Virus record (IMG/VR): IMGVR_UViG_3300000228_000042 | Coordinates: 1-23,580 of that record | Length of the DNA stretch: 23,580 nucleotides | Strand: one strand, 5' to 3' | Source of the DNA: a virus | Part shown: one piece after another, positions 6,774 through 14,235 of the stretch | Position numbering within the stretch: position 1 is the stretch's first letter | Layout of the letters: the number at the start of each line of letters is the position of its first letter | Notes under the pieces: model-generated | Told to the model about the DNA's origin: nothing | The model's input: only the letters and a program-made list of their open reading frames with translations | Database searches by the model: none | Made by a program: the position numbers and the translations under genes

Positions 6774-8111
6774 TTAGCCGAACGCGCCGGTGAACGCGGA
6801 GGATGATTCGATGCGCATGAAGAATTGGTTGTTCATGATCATCGTACCGTAGAAAATCTTCCACGACACAATCCGCGTCTGATTTTGCGGGTCAAACTTG
6901 TCCGCGCCAGTCAGATAGAAAGTCTCCAGCCCGGACAAATCGACCTGGGCAAACGACTCCTTACCGAAAATGAACGTCGGATAGACGGTCACGCCAGTAG
7001 CCGGGGCAGCAGGCGGGGTACGCGCTGCACCAATTCCGGTGATGACTGCGGTCGTACCCGGAGCCAATTGAGTTGCGTTGCCAGCCAGGGGGCCGGAAGT
7101 CGGGCCGGAAGCAGACAGGCCGAGAGTGGTTTCCGCAGTCGCAAGACCCACATACACATTGTATGTGTAGCCAGCCGTGCTCGGCACCGTCACACTGATG
7201 GAACCCGTCGGGCCAGTCACTGCCACACCAGCAGATACCTGGTAAACGACATTCTCGTATTGCGTGTTCTGGTCGCTGGCCGTCACCTGCACATAATAGG
7301 TGCCGGTAGCGAGTGCGCCTGCGGTGCCCGCAGTGCCGCTCACCGCAGCGGCTCCAGTCCATGACGGCACCAGATTAGAGCGGGTGAACCGGATGCCCGA
7401 CCATTGGCCGATCTCGGCGTTGTACAGCTTGCCGATGTCACTGTACTGCCACGCGGTAACGACCGTCGAGTTCTCACGCAAGTCCTGTTCGACCAGCGGG
7501 TGGATGACGGCGACGTAATGCGGTGCAGTGGCAGCAGTGACGCCCTTCGCGCCCGACGCAGCCTTTAGCTTCGGGTCTGACTGGCCACCGCCGTTGTAAT
7601 ACTGCGCGCCCAAGGTGAACAGGGCACCAGCGGCGCGGTTCAACTCGTGCGGGGTCATCACAGACCCGGCGGTCAGGGAGGCGCGTGCGCCTACCGCGCC
7701 GACGTAGTTGATCTGCGTGCCGCCCATGATGGCGTTGAACGTGTTGCGCTCAACGGTTTCCGTGGCCTGCTTGCCGATCAAGTCAACAGCTTTCTTGAAT
7801 ACCGGGTGGTAGATGGTCAGCGCTGCAACGTCTGTGATGCGAATGAGGTCGCCCCATTGCTGCACGGTGCCTGTGACCTGGGTGATGGTCATTGACTGGC
7901 CCGAGGCAGGAACGCCCTCAGCCAGGGTCGTGTACGGAAGGGGAACGCGCTCATAACGGAACGCGTAGTACGTCGTACCCATGCCCTGCGGCAGGTCAAC
8001 ACGTTCAGCGATTTGCGACACCACGATCTGACGCTGGGTCAGTTCGAGGGTCTTTTTCTGGATGTACTTGCCGATATCAGCGGCAAAGTTTGATGCATTG
8101 TTCGTGGGCAT
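6774..8111 (-). CDS. Major capsid protein, N4-gp56-type, with inserted Ig-like domain
   Basis: A 445-residue protein. The N-terminal part matches the N4 gp56-type capsid pattern (KTLELTQRQIVVSQIAERV, then VTGTVQQWGDLIRITDV and ATETVERNTFNAIMGG). A middle section follows (VAVIHPLVEQDLRE, then YSDIGKLYNAEIGQWSGIRF). The conserved C-terminus (YPTFIFGKESFAQVDLSG, then IVSWKIFYGTMIMNNQFF) completes the HK97 fold. Between residues about 253 and 372 lies a Gly/Thr/Val-rich beta segment with TYYVQVTASD and SVTVPSTAGYTYNVYVG, read as an Ig/fibronectin-like insertion likely exposed on the capsid surface. The gene follows scaffold by ten bases. Fold assignment is from remembered family patterns. Confidence 0.88.
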   Translation of the reverse strand: MPTNNASNFAADIGKYIQKKTLELTQRQIVVSQIAERVDLPQGMGTTYYAFRYERVPLPYTTLAEGVPASGQSMTITQVTGTVQQWGDLIRITDVAALTIYHPVFKKAVDLIGKQATETVERNTFNAIMGGTQINYVGAVGARASLTAGSVMTPHELNRAAGALFTLGAQYYNGGGQSDPKLKAASGAKGVTAATAPHYVAVIHPLVEQDLRENSTVVTAWQYSDIGKLYNAEIGQWSGIRFTRSNLVPSWTGAAAVSGTAGTAGALATGTYYVQVTASDQNTQYENVVYQVSAGVAVTGPTGSISVTVPSTAGYTYNVYVGLATAETTLGLSASGPTSGPLAGNATQLAPGTTAVITGIGAARTPPAAPATGVTVYPTFIFGKESFAQVDLSGLETFYLTGADKFDPQNQTRIVSWKIFYGTMIMNNQFFMRIESSSAFTGAFG

Positions 8112-8121
8112 GATGGATCAC

Positions 8122-8887
8122 CTAAAAGGAGAGTTTGGAGAGCCGCGCTTCCAAGTCGCCGTCAGCATCTTGCGTGTTTGCAGCGGCATTGCCGCGAGCG
8201 CGCAAGGGTTTGGCGGATGACCTGTTTGCAGCGGCGCGCGTTGCCTTTTGGACAGCGCCTGGTGCTTTGTTCAGGACTTCTTCTCCGACCAGAAATTTCA
8301 GGATGGATTCTCGCGGTGCCGTCTGTCTGGCCCTTGTTGCGCATATCCTGGAGCGCAGATTCCACGCGCTCAGAATACTTCGCAAGCATCGGGTTCGACG
8401 TGACTCTCTGCTGGAATGCCATTTTATCCGTCAAATCAGCTTGGGCAAACTGCGATGCTTGCATCTCACGGCGAATCTGCTCCATTTGTGTCTGGAGCTG
8501 ATAATTTTGCCGCTCCATTGGGTCGAGAGACTCCAGATACTGCTGCTGCCGAGACTGTTCAGCGTTTGTGCGCTGTTGCTCAAGCTGCTGCATAAGTTGC
8601 TGGCGTTCTCGCTCAACGGATTCACGGGCTTGCCGTTCACGTTGCAGTTCCTCTTGCTGACGACGAATACGATCCTGTGCGCGGGAGGGCTGTCTTACTT
8701 GCGCTTGCGCGGCTGAGGCAGCGATTTCATCATCGCTGGCATCTTCGTTTCCATCTTCGAGGCCATTCTCGGAGCCTTCATCAAGGCCGTCGGAAATTTC
8801 GCCATCGTCGAGGTTTTCGGGAGAGCCTTCGCCTTCATCGTCTTGCGCATCATCCGTCCCCGGCTGGTTCAGTTCATCGTTGTCCAT
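8122..8887 (-). CDS. Capsid scaffolding protein, reading frame broken by a 4-base duplication
   Basis: The first 187 residues are acidic (1-55, Asp/Glu-rich), then a long Gln/Arg/Glu coiled coil (about 65-145) and DKMAFQQRVTSNP. This is the profile of a phage scaffold that templates procapsid assembly. After about residue 187 the frame turns into an Arg/Cys-rich tail ending at 8162, which looks like wrong-frame translation. Another frame carries a natural-looking continuation (TAPRESILKFLVGEEVL, then LEARLSKLSF) that stops at 8122, ten bases before the capsid ATG. Removing one TCTG of the tandem TCTGTCTG at 8322-8329 joins the two into a 253-residue protein. The start has GAGGG upstream. Mutation, recoding or sequence error cannot be separated here. 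Confidence 0.75.
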
Positions 8888-8963
8888 ACTACCCTCACAG
8901 TGTGCTTACGGCCACAAATCGAATTGCCTCTTACGGAGGCTGATCGGCGTGTTACTTGCGCGC

Positions 8964-8994
8964 ATTATATACACGCGCACAAAATTATAGTCAA
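8964..8994 (-). promoter_or_regulatory. Sigma70-like promoter before scaffold and capsid genes
   Basis: On the minus strand TTGACT lies at 8994-8989. The AT box TATATAAT at 8971-8964 gives TATATA with a 17-base spacer or TATAAT with 19. The -35 box begins at the base after the TAA stop of the small coiled-coil gene. The site would boost the scaffold and capsid genes, whose products are needed in the largest amounts. Confidence 0.6.
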
Positions 8995-9129
8995 TTACTC
9001 GTCTGTCCCAAGTGCAGGTGCAACAGCAGGTGCAACAGCAGGTGCAGGGGGGGCTACGTTGCGCAACAGGCCAACTTCTTCCTCCAGCTTGCGGATGCGC
9101 GCTTCAAGGCGTTCGAGCCATTCGATCAT
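8995..9129 (-). CDS. 44-residue coiled-coil peptide with Pro-Ala tail
   Basis: A short ORF. The helical N-terminal half (MIEWLERLEARIRKLEEEV, then GLLR) has a clear Leu/Ile heptad pattern and would form a short coiled coil. The tail is a Pro-Ala-Val repeat (APPAPAVAPAVAPAL) encoded by 12-bp direct repeats around 9018-9043. It has a strong AGGAG site and lies nine bases after the virion-type gene. Such short coiled coils with flexible tails occur next to portal and scaffold genes in other phages, but no role is known to me. Its stop codon abuts the promoter for the scaffold gene. Confidence 0.7.
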   Translation of the reverse strand: MIEWLERLEARIRKLEEEVGLLRNVAPPAPAVAPAVAPALGTDE

Positions 9130-9138
9130 GATTTTCTC

Positions 9139-9522
9139 CTAGATGAAATACAGGTTGATGTCCATTTGGCCCGCGTTGAACGCGGTTGAAAGCGTCCAGG
9201 TTATGGGGCCACCATCCACTTTCCAGGCCATACCATCGGCTGACATGTCCCGAGAATACGCCGCGCCCGAGGCGCTAGTTTGTGAGGTGGGAAAATACAG
9301 CCCCACGCTGAACATCGTATCAGCGCCCAAACCAATCGAAAACTGAGTAACCCCCGCAGTGGCGCGGGTTGCGTTCTCGGATACCGAAATAACCAGTTTG
9401 CGCAGGAGGGTTGCACCCGCAGGCACGGCGATCGTGCCCGTCGTTTGCCCTGACGGGATGAGCGAGTAGGCCCGATAGGCTTGAAACAGTTGTGTTGACT
9501 CACCGAACGTCAGGGGTTCCAT
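9139..9522 (-). CDS. Small beta-rich protein between portal and scaffold, probable virion component
   Basis: A 127-residue protein, beta-rich with many Thr/Ser/Ala residues (IPSGQTTGTIAVPAGATLL, then KLVISVSENATRA and WTLSTAFNAGQMDINLYF). It looks like a small jelly-roll or decoration-type fold, but the family was not recognised. The ATG at 9522 has AAGGA seven bases upstream and its A and T overlap the portal stop region (TGATG); a GTG one codon earlier is also possible. Placement in the head operon supports a structural role, for example head decoration or portal accessory. This is inference from context. Confidence 0.65.
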   Translation of the reverse strand: MEPLTFGESTQLFQAYRAYSLIPSGQTTGTIAVPAGATLLRKLVISVSENATRATAGVTQFSIGLGADTMFSVGLYFPTSQTSASGAAYSRDMSADGMAWKVDGGPITWTLSTAFNAGQMDINLYFI

Positions 9523-11651
9523 CACATTTTCCTTGGCATCATTCCCGGCGCGTGCATCTGGTCAGGATGCACTGCACCAGGGGGTTGTTGGACTTGACCT
9601 CTAGGGCCTGCGACCTGCCCTCCAGGCCGGGGAGTTCCCGGCACGCCAGGACTGCCCATGCCGGGGATTCCCGGTGCGCCAGGGGGCGGCGCGGCTGCTG
9701 CGGCCTTGCGCTGCATGGACTGCTGGTGCGCCATTATATGTGTGGCAATCTGGTGCGTCGGGTCGCCCGTCTGCATCGCCGCCGCATGGTGCACCTGAAT
9801 ATGCTCCACGTCATTATCGAGCGGGGATACCGCTACTGGCATGTTCTGCTCCAGCATCTCGTTCTCAACATGCGGGTCAAGGCTCAAAGTATCCCGCGCA
9901 CTCTTGAGCACCCGGCTGGCGAGCCGTGGGCCATAGACCGTATCGACCAAGTGGTCAAGCACCGGCCCGATGTCCAGGATGCGCCCGTTCAACTGCTGCG
10001 GCGGGATACCTCGCAAGACGTTCATGGCCGAGATCATCTGCTGCACGTTCTGCGCGTTCTGCATACGCTGCACACCGTTCCAGACGAACCGATACCGCGT
10101 CCCCCACTGCACCGGCGGGACACGCTCCATCTCAGCCTCATATCCCAACTCGCCAAAGTGCTCGATTGTCGTCGCCCGGTCACGGTACTGCTGGTCATAC
10201 TCGAACACGCGCTCGCACAGGGGCGTCAGGATGAACGACTCCAGCACGCGCACGCTGTCACTGATGCCCTCAAGGGTGACCTGCTGTTCCATTGCCACCT
10301 GCGCCTGAGTCGGCTTGCGACCCGGGCCACCGCCCATCGGCATCATTGCAGGATTGAGACCGAATGACTCGTGAATCTGCGCCTTGGTCGCCGCGACAAT
10401 GGAGAATGCGTCTTGCCATAGCTTCGGGAACTCCAGAATCTGGGTGTCTTGCGGGCTGGTCTGCCACACCGCTGCCATCTCAAGCACCATCGACCCAACA
10501 CGCGGGTTTTTCTCCGGGTTCGTCATGACAATGGGCGCTAGTGCATACTGCGCAGCGTCCATCCCCATGTTCATGGCGTCGTTGGTCTGATACTGCAACT
10601 GCGCCACACTCTTGACCGGGCTGACCCCCCAGAAGCTCCCGGCGATCTTCTTCACCGGCGCGGAGATGACCGGCGGTCGCTGCCCCCAGAATGGATTCTT
10701 CTTGATGGTCAGGAAGTCGTCCGGCCCGAACGCAAGGAACCAGGCGGGCGTATGCTCGCCGTCGATCTTGAGCGTGCACCATACCTGATAGAGCAGGATA
10801 TGCTTCGACCCCTTGTCACTGCGCACGCCTGCTTCCCTCGCAGCCCGCTTTGCATCCTCAGGGTGAGAGGGGTTGTCCTTCTTCTGCCCATCCCCTGACA
10901 GCATCTCCATCGCCCTCTTGTACTGGCGCGGCTGGAACTGATCTTTGCGCTCCCGCAGCCAGCTCTTGGTCACGCGCAGCGCCACGGCCACCACGTCCGC
11001 ATCGTCGATGGTGTCCACCGTCGCGGGGAGCACGCACAAGTCCTGATCTGCGATGACCCACACGTCCGGCAGCCCAGTCTCCACCTCCACCTCGCGCTCC
11101 ACTTCGACCGACGTGCCGGGGACTGTCTCCCCGGTGGGCAACTGCACCGGGATGGACTGCCGCTCGGTGATGGTGCGCGCCTGCGTCTGCCAGTCCACAT
11201 ACAGGCTATAGTGGCCTGTCACGTCCCCCGAGCGCAGCATGCTGGTGACCACCTCACGGAGCCGCCCTGCGCGCACATAGTGGTTTTGGAGCGCAGTCAG
11301 CGCCCGCGCGCTGTCGTCCGTAGCCGAGATGCACTCGACATACCGCCCATTGGAAGGGAACAGCGCGTTGCTGAACCGCAGCGTCCGTGCCTCAACCGAG
11401 TCGCGCACGACCGGCACGAACACCTTCGAGCGCCCACTGTATGCCTGCTCACTGCTCAACTTGCAGTTATAAATGTCCCAATACTGCTCAATGTCCCGGT
11501 CACGGTCTTCTCGCGCAAGGAACCCGTCCACCACGTCCCGGTAGACGCTCTGCGCCTGCTCGATCACGGATGCCTTACCCACATACTCGGTATCCTGCGC
11601 TTGTGTATCTTGCGCCTGTGTGTCTTGCGCCTGTGTATCGCCCATGTCCAT
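9522..11651 (-). CDS. Portal protein
   Basis: A 709-residue protein. Residues 6-20 are a TQAQD pentapeptide repeated three times. The core shows podovirus portal features: EQYWDIYNCKLSSEQAYSG, FVPVVRDSVEARTLRFSNAL near the N-terminus, a central DVWVIADQDLCVLP, and FWGVSPVKSVAQLQYQTND for the clip/stem region. A QIHESFGLNPAMM helix and an Asn/Gln-rich C-terminal part (MQNAQNVQQMISAMNVL) follow. The final about 55 residues are Pro/Gly-rich with collagen-like Gly-x-x triplets. A dodecameric portal forms the DNA channel and docks the terminase. It follows terL by 17 bases. Length is in the range of N4-like and related large portals. Confidence 0.88.
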   Translation of the reverse strand: MDMGDTQAQDTQAQDTQAQDTEYVGKASVIEQAQSVYRDVVDGFLAREDRDRDIEQYWDIYNCKLSSEQAYSGRSKVFVPVVRDSVEARTLRFSNALFPSNGRYVECISATDDSARALTALQNHYVRAGRLREVVTSMLRSGDVTGHYSLYVDWQTQARTITERQSIPVQLPTGETVPGTSVEVEREVEVETGLPDVWVIADQDLCVLPATVDTIDDADVVAVALRVTKSWLRERKDQFQPRQYKRAMEMLSGDGQKKDNPSHPEDAKRAAREAGVRSDKGSKHILLYQVWCTLKIDGEHTPAWFLAFGPDDFLTIKKNPFWGQRPPVISAPVKKIAGSFWGVSPVKSVAQLQYQTNDAMNMGMDAAQYALAPIVMTNPEKNPRVGSMVLEMAAVWQTSPQDTQILEFPKLWQDAFSIVAATKAQIHESFGLNPAMMPMGGGPGRKPTQAQVAMEQQVTLEGISDSVRVLESFILTPLCERVFEYDQQYRDRATTIEHFGELGYEAEMERVPPVQWGTRYRFVWNGVQRMQNAQNVQQMISAMNVLRGIPPQQLNGRILDIGPVLDHLVDTVYGPRLASRVLKSARDTLSLDPHVENEMLEQNMPVAVSPLDNDVEHIQVHHAAAMQTGDPTHQIATHIMAHQQSMQRKAAAAAPPPGAPGIPGMGSPGVPGTPRPGGQVAGPRGQVQQPPGAVHPDQMHAPGMMPRKM
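11596..11640 (-). repeat. 15-bp tandem repeats in the portal gene 5' end
   Basis: Three consecutive 15-bp units (11596-11610, 11611-11625, 11626-11640) differ by one or two bases. They encode the repeated pentapeptide TQAQD at residues 6-20 of the portal. Confidence 0.9.
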
Positions 11652-11668
11652 GTCCGTGTCCTATCTGT

Positions 11669-13639
11669 TTAGCGCCGCATCGAGATATACCTGCGCCCGG
11701 TATGCGCACTATGCGCCCATACTACATCGTCCTCATCCGACGACTCTAGCCCGAACAGGCTTATGGCTGCGTATCCTGCTTCGAGTGTCTGCGCGACGTG
11801 CCTGTGGATATTCTCCTGAATGGCGAACCGGGTTGTCCCGGTGTCACGGCAATATCCTCCCGCGAGCGCGTTGAGCGTCCACGTCGCTTCCGGGCTGACC
11901 GACAGCATGGGGGTCACACCACGCATCAGCCGCATGGGGCCGTCCAGACACTCCACAGCGTCCACAACCCGCTTACCTGTGCGGTACTGCATGTGCAAGC
12001 GCTTGAGCGTCACGGCAAGCCCTGAGGCATCCCCCTGCTGCGTCCGGTCAGCGGGGATGATGACCGTAGGCGACTGGCGCATCACGACCTCATGGCTGAC
12101 TGACGCCATGACCGCACGCACTGAGTCGTCAAGCGACCCCTCAGTCACCCAATCCCTGAGGACATGCAGCGCACCGTTATGCACGAACGCCAGCACGGCC
12201 AGGAGGACACCCGGCGATGCGTTCATGAACAGGAACCAATCCGAAGATGCGTTGGGAGCCTGGTGCATGACATGCTTGCTGCTGAAATTGGCATAGACCG
12301 GCATCCCGCCGCGCAGCCTGGGCATATAGGCCAATGCGTTGACCACGTCTTTGCGCCCTAGGGGGAACGACATTAACTCTGCTTCCAAGTCGGGCAGTGG
12401 TTTGAGGAACTGTACCTCACGCGCCTGAAAGAATGGCTGCAAGCCCCGGATGAACCCGTCCTTGTCGCGCGGCGCCCTGACGGGCTGTAGGGGCAAAATC
12501 TCGCCTCTGCGCAGCATCTCCGCTCGCAAGGGTTGAAGCAGCCACTCATTGAGCCCGTCTTCCTCCACAGCGACCGTCATGGGCCGATAGACCTGCGCCA
12601 GATGGAATATGTGTGCCACCTGCTCGAACGGTGTATGGAACGCACCTGTCGCCTCGTGGACATAAAGTGTGTTTCCAACCCATGACCCCACGGCGTAGCC
12701 CGTCCGCGCGCTTGTCTTCCGGTTTGTCGTCCGCGCCGGGTCGACGACCAGGATGCGCGGCGCGAAGTCTATGGGGCCGCTGTGGCCGTCCACAACCACA
12801 ATGTCACTGCGTGTGAACAGACTTGCCTCGCCGGACATGGGTTTCAGCAGATACTCCTGACTGAATCCGGCCAGGTCGCCCGCGTTGCGATACTTCTCAT
12901 ATTGTGCATCAATCCATTCCAGCGGGAACCGCGCCCCCCATTGGGGCACACGCACGTCGCCGTCCATGGTGTAGAGCGGGAATGAGTATGTCGCCCATGA
13001 GGGGTCTTGCTTGAACTGCTCGATCACGCTGTCAGCGTGCAAGGGCGTCCCGTTGACGCGGATACGGGCCGTCGGGGATAGTGCTGGCTCAAGCTCGCGG
13101 GAGAACCACTGTGCGACTTTGCGCCGGGCTTCGGGTGTTGCCACCGACTCACGGTCTTCAAAGTCGTCTACCAGCACAAGGTCTGGCCGCGCATTGTTCA
13201 CCGGGTTCTTTGCGCCCCGCACGGACTGGTTCGCCCCGAACGCCTGCACGATGACCCCATTGTTCAACTGCAGGCGGTCTTCAGCCCAAATTGCGCCCTT
13301 GACGAACCCGAACACAGCGTTGATGCGCTCATTGTTCTCCAACTCCGAGCGAATAGAGGCAAGCCGCTCGCACGCACTGGAGTAAGTGTTCCCGACGATC
13401 AGGACATAGCGGGCAAGCTGGAATAGCGCTGCAAGGCACACGGCTTCCTCAGCCAGGGTGGACTTCGCGCCCCCACGGAACACCTCGACGAGCACTCGGG
13501 GGCGGGATGAGAACCAGGCATCTATCACCGTCTCATGGAATGCAGGGGATTCCTCTGGGTGTCTGTGCGCAAAGAAGTAGCCGAGCGTGAACGCCCAGTC
13601 AGCTTCCAATTCCGCCAGCAGTTCTTGTGTCGGGGTCAT
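11669..13639 (-). CDS. terL: Terminase large subunit
   Basis: A 656-residue packaging motor. Walker A-like FRGGAKST lies at about residues 54-61. Walker B-like LVLVDDFED lies at about 154-162, with the DD/E triad. The nuclease domain begins around residue 297 with ILVVDPARTT (Asp about 300), and the central AVEEDGLNEWLL fits the RNase H-like nuclease. It cuts concatemeric DNA and translocates it through the portal. The start is uncertain: the ATG at 13639 follows a T-run and hairpin and lacks a clear Shine-Dalgarno site, while an in-frame TTG at 13678 would add 13 residues encoded by the hairpin. No small subunit was identified nearby. Confidence 0.9.
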   Translation of the reverse strand: MTPTQELLAELEADWAFTLGYFFAHRHPEESPAFHETVIDAWFSSRPRVLVEVFRGGAKSTLAEEAVCLAALFQLARYVLIVGNTYSSACERLASIRSELENNERINAVFGFVKGAIWAEDRLQLNNGVIVQAFGANQSVRGAKNPVNNARPDLVLVDDFEDRESVATPEARRKVAQWFSRELEPALSPTARIRVNGTPLHADSVIEQFKQDPSWATYSFPLYTMDGDVRVPQWGARFPLEWIDAQYEKYRNAGDLAGFSQEYLLKPMSGEASLFTRSDIVVVDGHSGPIDFAPRILVVDPARTTNRKTSARTGYAVGSWVGNTLYVHEATGAFHTPFEQVAHIFHLAQVYRPMTVAVEEDGLNEWLLQPLRAEMLRRGEILPLQPVRAPRDKDGFIRGLQPFFQAREVQFLKPLPDLEAELMSFPLGRKDVVNALAYMPRLRGGMPVYANFSSKHVMHQAPNASSDWFLFMNASPGVLLAVLAFVHNGALHVLRDWVTEGSLDDSVRAVMASVSHEVVMRQSPTVIIPADRTQQGDASGLAVTLKRLHMQYRTGKRVVDAVECLDGPMRLMRGVTPMLSVSPEATWTLNALAGGYCRDTGTTRFAIQENIHRHVAQTLEAGYAAISLFGLESSDEDDVVWAHSAHTGRRYISMRR

Positions 13640-13642
13640 GAG

Positions 13643-13666
13643 AAAAAGCCCGCAAGAAACGCGGGC
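13643..13666 (-). terminator. Hairpin plus T-run directly before terL
   Basis: Read on the minus strand: GCCCGC, a seven-base loop GTTTCTT, GCGGGC, then TTTTT. This is a compact all-GC six-pair stem with a U-tract, the form of an intrinsic terminator. It points toward terL and ends three bases before its ATG, so transcripts from upstream would be stopped there unless antiterminated. Confidence 0.7.
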
Positions 13667-13709
13667 GAAGGGCGTCAAGGAGATTGACGTCGGGGATTGT
13701 ACCCCCGTG

Positions 13710-13836
13710 CATCATGGCAAAACCAAAAAGGGTAAAAATGAGCGCCTATATCATGATGAACGTACATTATGACAAAACCAAAAAGGGACATTATGACAAA
13801 ACCAAAAAGGGACATTATGACAAAACCAAAAAGGGT
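13710..13836. repeat. 24-bp repeats, three in tandem plus one diverged copy
   Basis: Units at 13765-13788, 13789-13812 and 13813-13836 each begin CATTATGACAAAACC and end AAAAAGGGA (GGGT in the last). A diverged copy lies at 13710-13733 (CATCATGGCAAAACC). The last tandem copy and the diverged copy are both followed by AAAAAT. The array lies between the divergent arms and upstream of terL, so it could be a protein-binding array, a packaging-recognition region, or simply a duplicated gene start. Confidence 0.9.
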
Positions 13837-13945
13837 AAAAATTACACGCGATATAAATGGGAACCCATATAAATTTACTCAACTCCCCGTCCCCCGCCGA
13901 TTCCAGAGTTTTCGCACCCCCAAACATAATCGAATCCAATCCTGA
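13769..13945 (+). CDS. Small basic ORF with triplicated start region
   Basis: The frame opens at 13769 and has further in-frame ATGs at 13793 and 13817, each 24 bases apart because of the tandem repeat. The second and third starts have AAGGG five bases upstream; the first lacks a good site. From the third ATG the product is 42 residues (MTKPKRVKITRDINGNPYKF onward), rich in Lys/Arg and Pro; from the first it is 58 residues with the MTKPKRDI unit repeated. The protein was not recognised. It precedes the plus-strand early genes. It may be a real small gene whose start was tandemly duplicated, or a chance frame through the repeats. Confidence 0.4.
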   Translation: MTKPKRDIMTKPKRDIMTKPKRVKITRDINGNPYKFTQLPVPRRFQSFRTPKHNRIQS

Positions 13946-13987
13946 ACCGGGGCGTGCCATCGAAGAAGTAAAAGAATGTAACAGTCC

Positions 13988-14015
13988 TTGATCTCAACAA
14001 CTCAGGCACTATTAT
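13988..14015 (+). promoter_or_regulatory. Possible sigma70 promoter for the small plus-strand genes
   Basis: TTGATC at 13988-13993 and TATTAT at 14010-14015 are separated by 16 bases. The first gene downstream starts at 14064. The match is moderate and unsupported by other evidence. Confidence 0.4.
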
Positions 14016-14063
14016 TACCTCACCGCTGCACGCTTGCAGATGGACACGTTGGGAACTTGAACT

Positions 14064-14234
14064 ATGAAACGCTATATTGCAAAGCAAATCGGCATGTTCT
14101 ATGCCGTGATTGACACCCAGACCGGCGGAGTATTGCGCAGCTATCGCAGCAGCGCAGAAGCTACCCTCGATGCTCACCGGCGCAATGCTTGTGAGGCGCG
14201 TGGTAACGCCCATGCATCGTTTCTGGGGGTGTGA
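14064..14234 (+). CDS. 56-residue protein of unknown function
   Basis: The protein begins MKRYIAKQIGMFYAVIDTQT, then GGVLRSYRSSAEATLDAHRR. A short beta hairpin (IGMFYAVIDTQTGGVL) is followed by an Ala/Arg-rich helix. It was not recognised. The ribosome-binding site is weak (GGGAAC about 11 bases upstream). The next gene starts one base after its stop, so the two are probably co-translated. Small proteins of this form are common in early regions of phages. It may derive from the same early-gene pool as the neighbours. Confidence 0.6.
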   Translation: MKRYIAKQIGMFYAVIDTQTGGVLRSYRSSAEATLDAHRRNACEARGNAHASFLGV

Positions 14235-14235
14235 C

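Noticed and set aside
8162-8887. The 241-residue scaffold frame as the complete product
   Set aside because: Its last about 50 residues are Arg/Cys-rich, and the other frame gives a normal C-terminus ending just before the capsid gene.
9492-10367. Long plus-strand frame (291 codons) opposite the portal gene
   Set aside because: It is antisense to a well-supported portal gene, rich in His/Arg, and has no domain pattern.
13710-13836. CRISPR array
   Set aside because: The units abut without spacers, and no cas genes are near; the Cas4-like fragment at 23501 is far away and typical of phage nucleases.
13684-13872. 62-codon frame across the 24-bp repeats (other frame)
   Set aside because: It reads as a repeated DKTKKGHY unit; the alternative frame with properly spaced AAGGG-ATG is more plausible.
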